From Mesotaenium endlicherianum (taxonomy: Eukaryota > Streptophyta > Zygnematophyceae > Zygnematales > Mesotaeniaceae), in the NCBI GenBank assembly GCA_009602735.1, contig WELA01003054.1, forward strand, positions 81,287 to 145,286: a stretch of 64,000 nucleotides of DNA, written 5' to 3'. Made by a program: the position numbers and the translations under genes. This document shows, piece by piece, positions 61,874 to 64,000 of the stretch. Each line of letters begins with the position of its first letter. Within the stretch, counting starts at the first letter, position 1. Under the pieces are notes generated by a model, which was given only the letters and a program-made list of their open reading frames with translations, was not told where the DNA came from and ran no database searches.

Positions 61874-63800
61874 GAGAAAAGAGGGAGGGGGGGAGGGAGG
61901 GAGACTCACGCCTGTGAGGACGTCCTGGATCTCCAGCAGGCGTCCGAGAAGGAGGAGCAGGGGGCGCGCTTCCAGGGGCCCGCTCGCTCTCGTCAGCGCC
62001 ATGACCACCTCCAGCAACACGTTCTGCGCCGTGAAAAACCATCCCACGGCCCCAAAACCATCCAGGGCATCACTTCTTACATGAGTGCCAGCTCTCCTTC
62101 TGAGATGCACCAAAAGAGATGTGCGTACGTGTGTGTGTGTGTGTGTGCGCGCGCGCGCGCGCGCGGGCACACGCCACAAAGTCTTAGAAGAGCGGCCGGG
62201 AGCACAACTGGTGCAAGGCACAGGGACCTCCAAGATGAGGAAAGCCACGCAACACCGAAACTTGTGTATACAGGCCGGCACATTGGGGAGATGCATGCAG
62301 CTGCCAGAGGAGGATGGGCCTCTCAAGTAACAAGGGAAGTGGCCTCAGCCTTCAGGGTGGGACGCCATACGTACCCCGGAGAATGCTTCGCACTGCCAGC
62401 TCAGGAACTCGCACATGCGGATCACTTCCACGTGGTCGGGGCAGCTCTCCACCTGGCAACGATGCACACACGCACGAACGCGGGCACAACCGGGCAAGAA
62501 GACAGGCAGGAGCAGAGCATAAGCAGAGCGCAAGAAAAGAGGCGCGTACGCCCGCAAAAAGAACAGAGGTTTGCATTGACAGCAAGGAGGAGCCTCCACA
62601 ACAGCAATTGCCTATCTCTGTCTCTCTCAGCGAGCTTCCTTCCCTATGGCCCCAATAGGGCACAGCTATCCAGGAGCTTCGCAGGGCAGCAACCAGCAAC
62701 CCAAGCGCAGGCATGTGCAGTGGGAGGGGGGCGCGTGTATAAGCCCTTGCACGTGTATAAGCGTTTGCGCAAGTCCTCCATCCCTTCATGCACACAGAAA
62801 CAAGTGCACAAGCAGGTGCAAACAGGAAGCGTTAAAGGAGCCAGCCAGCCAGCCAGCCAGCCCGCCCTAACCTTTGATCTCATCTGGGGCTGTGGGGAGG
62901 CTATGGGGGCAGAGCGCTCACAAGGATGCGCAGGAAGTGCGGCTTCTTGAGGACTTCCATGACCTCGTCCGGCAGCTTGGCCAGGGGGGTCCCCAGAGCC
63001 CAGGGGTTGCTGACGGCGCCACCTGGCGTGACCGAGGGCGGCTCCTCATCTGCTCCATCCTCCAGCACCATGCGCTCAGCTGCCACTGTTACAAGCAATA
63101 CCGGGCCATGCCTGGATAGACGCTTCAGAAAACGATGCTCACCTAACACCTGTTCCAAATTCAGTTCGGCTCATTTTGGTTCAGCTCGGCTTGGCCCCGC
63201 TTGGGCATGGGAGCAGAGCCAAGCAAGGCCGGGTGACAGGCGCGGCCGTGCCAACAGACAGGACATGCAAGGGAGGGTGAGACAACGAGCCTCGCTAGCC
63301 CCTCCCGCTAGCCCCCCTTGCTGGCCCCCCTCGCTAGCCCCCAATGCTTCGCAGCATAAGCGTTGTGAAACCTTCGGTGTGCATAGACAGCAGCATAGAG
63401 CTATACCAGTCGTGCGGAAGTGGAAGCTCTTAATCAGCTGGCAGCAGCACGCGACGGGGGACCAGAGGTCGCTGGGAGGAAATTCAGAGGTGCAGGAATA
63501 ACCCGCCGCACGCGTGTTCCAGCAAAGCTGCTGACAGCGACGAGGCGCGAGAGAACATTTCACGGCAATGCAAACAAAAACATACAAGCCCAGCAACAGC
63601 GGCCGAGATGAGTGCGAGGATGGCGCATGCTTGTGCACACGCACGCGCTTGTGCCTACACGGGAGAGGGCGTGGCACGCACGCACCTTGGAACTTGGAGG
63701 TGTCGCAGCTGCGGACGAGCAGGGACATCAAGGAGAGGAGGATAGGGAGGTCCACTTTGTGGACGAATGCAGACATTGCCACTTTCAGCATATAGGAAAC
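58715..63800 (-). CDS. C-terminal part of a large protein, probably a USP9X/24/34-type deubiquitinase (5' partial)
   Basis: Supported minus-strand exons: 63800-63686 (VSYMLKVAMSAFVHKVDLPI...), 63079-62922 (AERMVLEDGADEE...LPDEVMEVLKKPHFLRIL), 62452-62375 (VESCPDHVEVIRMCEFLSWQ...), 62023-61910 (NVLLEVVMALTRASGPLEA...), 60280-60206 (SRQDAIIAGVEAFRAPSMF...) and the last exon 58993-58715. The last exon includes RYVMIKFVAKLALSQHHVRR and WRQLIDWVAEEIQ and ends in a stop. Borders are GT-AG and phases join. Leucine-rich helical segments with FLSWQ...FS and a terminal YV-KF-KLA...W--L-DW-- pattern recall the armadillo-like tail downstream of the catalytic domain in USP34, USP24 and USP9X. No catalytic Cys or His box is in the window. 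An assembly gap between the exons ending at 61910 and starting at 60280 may hide one or more exons. The gene continues beyond the right end of the window. Family assignment is tentative; that it is a real gene is more certain. Confidence 0.55.
60299..60402. repeat. CA/CGCA-rich microsatellite
   Basis: About 100 bases of degenerate ACAC/ACGCAT units next to the acceptor of the USP-like exon at 60280. It generates spurious HTHTHT-type frames. Confidence 0.9.
61009..61648. other. Assembly gap (640 N)
   Basis: Run of N bounded by a C run on each side (seven C on the left, about eleven on the right), in an intron or exon-bearing part of the USP-like gene. Confidence 0.97.
61789..61871. repeat. 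(CA)n(GA)n compound microsatellite
   Basis: About 20 CA units followed directly by about 20 GA units, in the USP-like gene's intron. Confidence 0.95.
62129..62166. repeat. (GT)n(GC)n alternating tract
   Basis: About nine GT units followed by about nine GC units in the intron between the USP-like exons starting at 62452 and 62023. Confidence 0.9.
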
Positions 63801-63965
63801 CTGTCCCCCCCCTCCAAAAGAGCCCCAAGCGCAGCCACGTATCACAGCCAGAACGCGCGCCTCCCTCCGCACCAGAACACACGCATGATACATTTGCTGC
63901 CCTTTGCGGCACACACATACACTCACAGCAGCAGGGTGCAACTCCATGCGAGGCACGCGCGAGGT

Positions 63966-63966
<1 letters not shown>

Positions 63967-64000
<34 letters not shown>
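63967..64000. repeat. (GA)n microsatellite at the window edge
   Basis: Seventeen GA units running to the last base of the window; its right end is not visible. Confidence 0.95.

Noticed and set aside
60832-61875. Frames of 230-330 codons across 60.9-61.9 kb
   Set aside because: They cross the 640-N gap and the CA/GA microsatellite; no real coding signal.
1-64000. CRISPR arrays, operons, prokaryotic promoters or ribosome-binding sites
   Set aside because: No regular repeat-spacer array was seen and the genes are spliced and nuclear-type; the tandem repeats present are simple-sequence microsatellites.

Overview
The window comes from a nuclear genome, most likely a streptophyte green alga (charophyte grade) or an early-diverging land plant. 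The evidence is intron-rich genes with GT-AG introns, a plastid-type ADP-glucose pyrophosphorylase with a transit-like leader, a plant-type sucrose-6-phosphate phosphatase, a secreted pectinesterase, a plant-only S40/DUF584 protein, plant-style Ty3/gypsy chromoviruses with an initiator-Met-type primer site, and a gypsy element carrying a C5-cytosine methyltransferase-like domain (known to me from charophytes and dinoflagellates). I cannot name the species.

Layout: (1) 315-7276 (+), the 3' two thirds of a SNF2 chromatin remodeller of the SMARCAD1/Fun30/ETL1 class; its start lies left of the window. (2) 9307-15696 (+), a complete nine-exon sucrose-phosphate phosphatase. (3) 21244-16537 (-), a six-exon pectinesterase convergent with it and ending in a long proline-rich, extensin-like tail. 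(4) About 24.2-45 kb, a block of nested LTR retroelement fossils, all pol-minus: a three-LTR chromovirus array (24224-33288), then a different, older and broken gypsy element (about 33.3-44.5 kb) with the methyltransferase-like segment between protease and reverse transcriptase. The older element is interrupted by a 744-bp solo LTR of the first family and by an unrelated 1.2-kb LTR-like insertion; all three insertions have 5-bp target duplications. (5) 46007-45935 (-), tRNA-Arg(CCT). (6) 48206-48937 (+), an S40-like protein. (7) 55066-49980 (-), a complete nine-exon ADP-glucose pyrophosphorylase small subunit. (8) 63800-58715 (-), the 3' end of a multi-exon gene resembling the C-terminal region of giant USP9X/USP24/USP34-type deubiquitinases.

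Composition is mosaic. The SNF2 gene, the 3' halves of the phosphatase and pectinesterase genes (about 11.4-19.3 kb) and the right end are very GC-rich, with introns full of microsatellites and long polypyrimidine or polypurine tracts. The retroelement block and most intergenic spacers are AT-rich. Two assembly gaps (12293-12754, 61009-61648) are both bordered by C runs. The host genes form no operon-like unit; two act in carbon partitioning (sucrose and starch), which I regard as coincidence.
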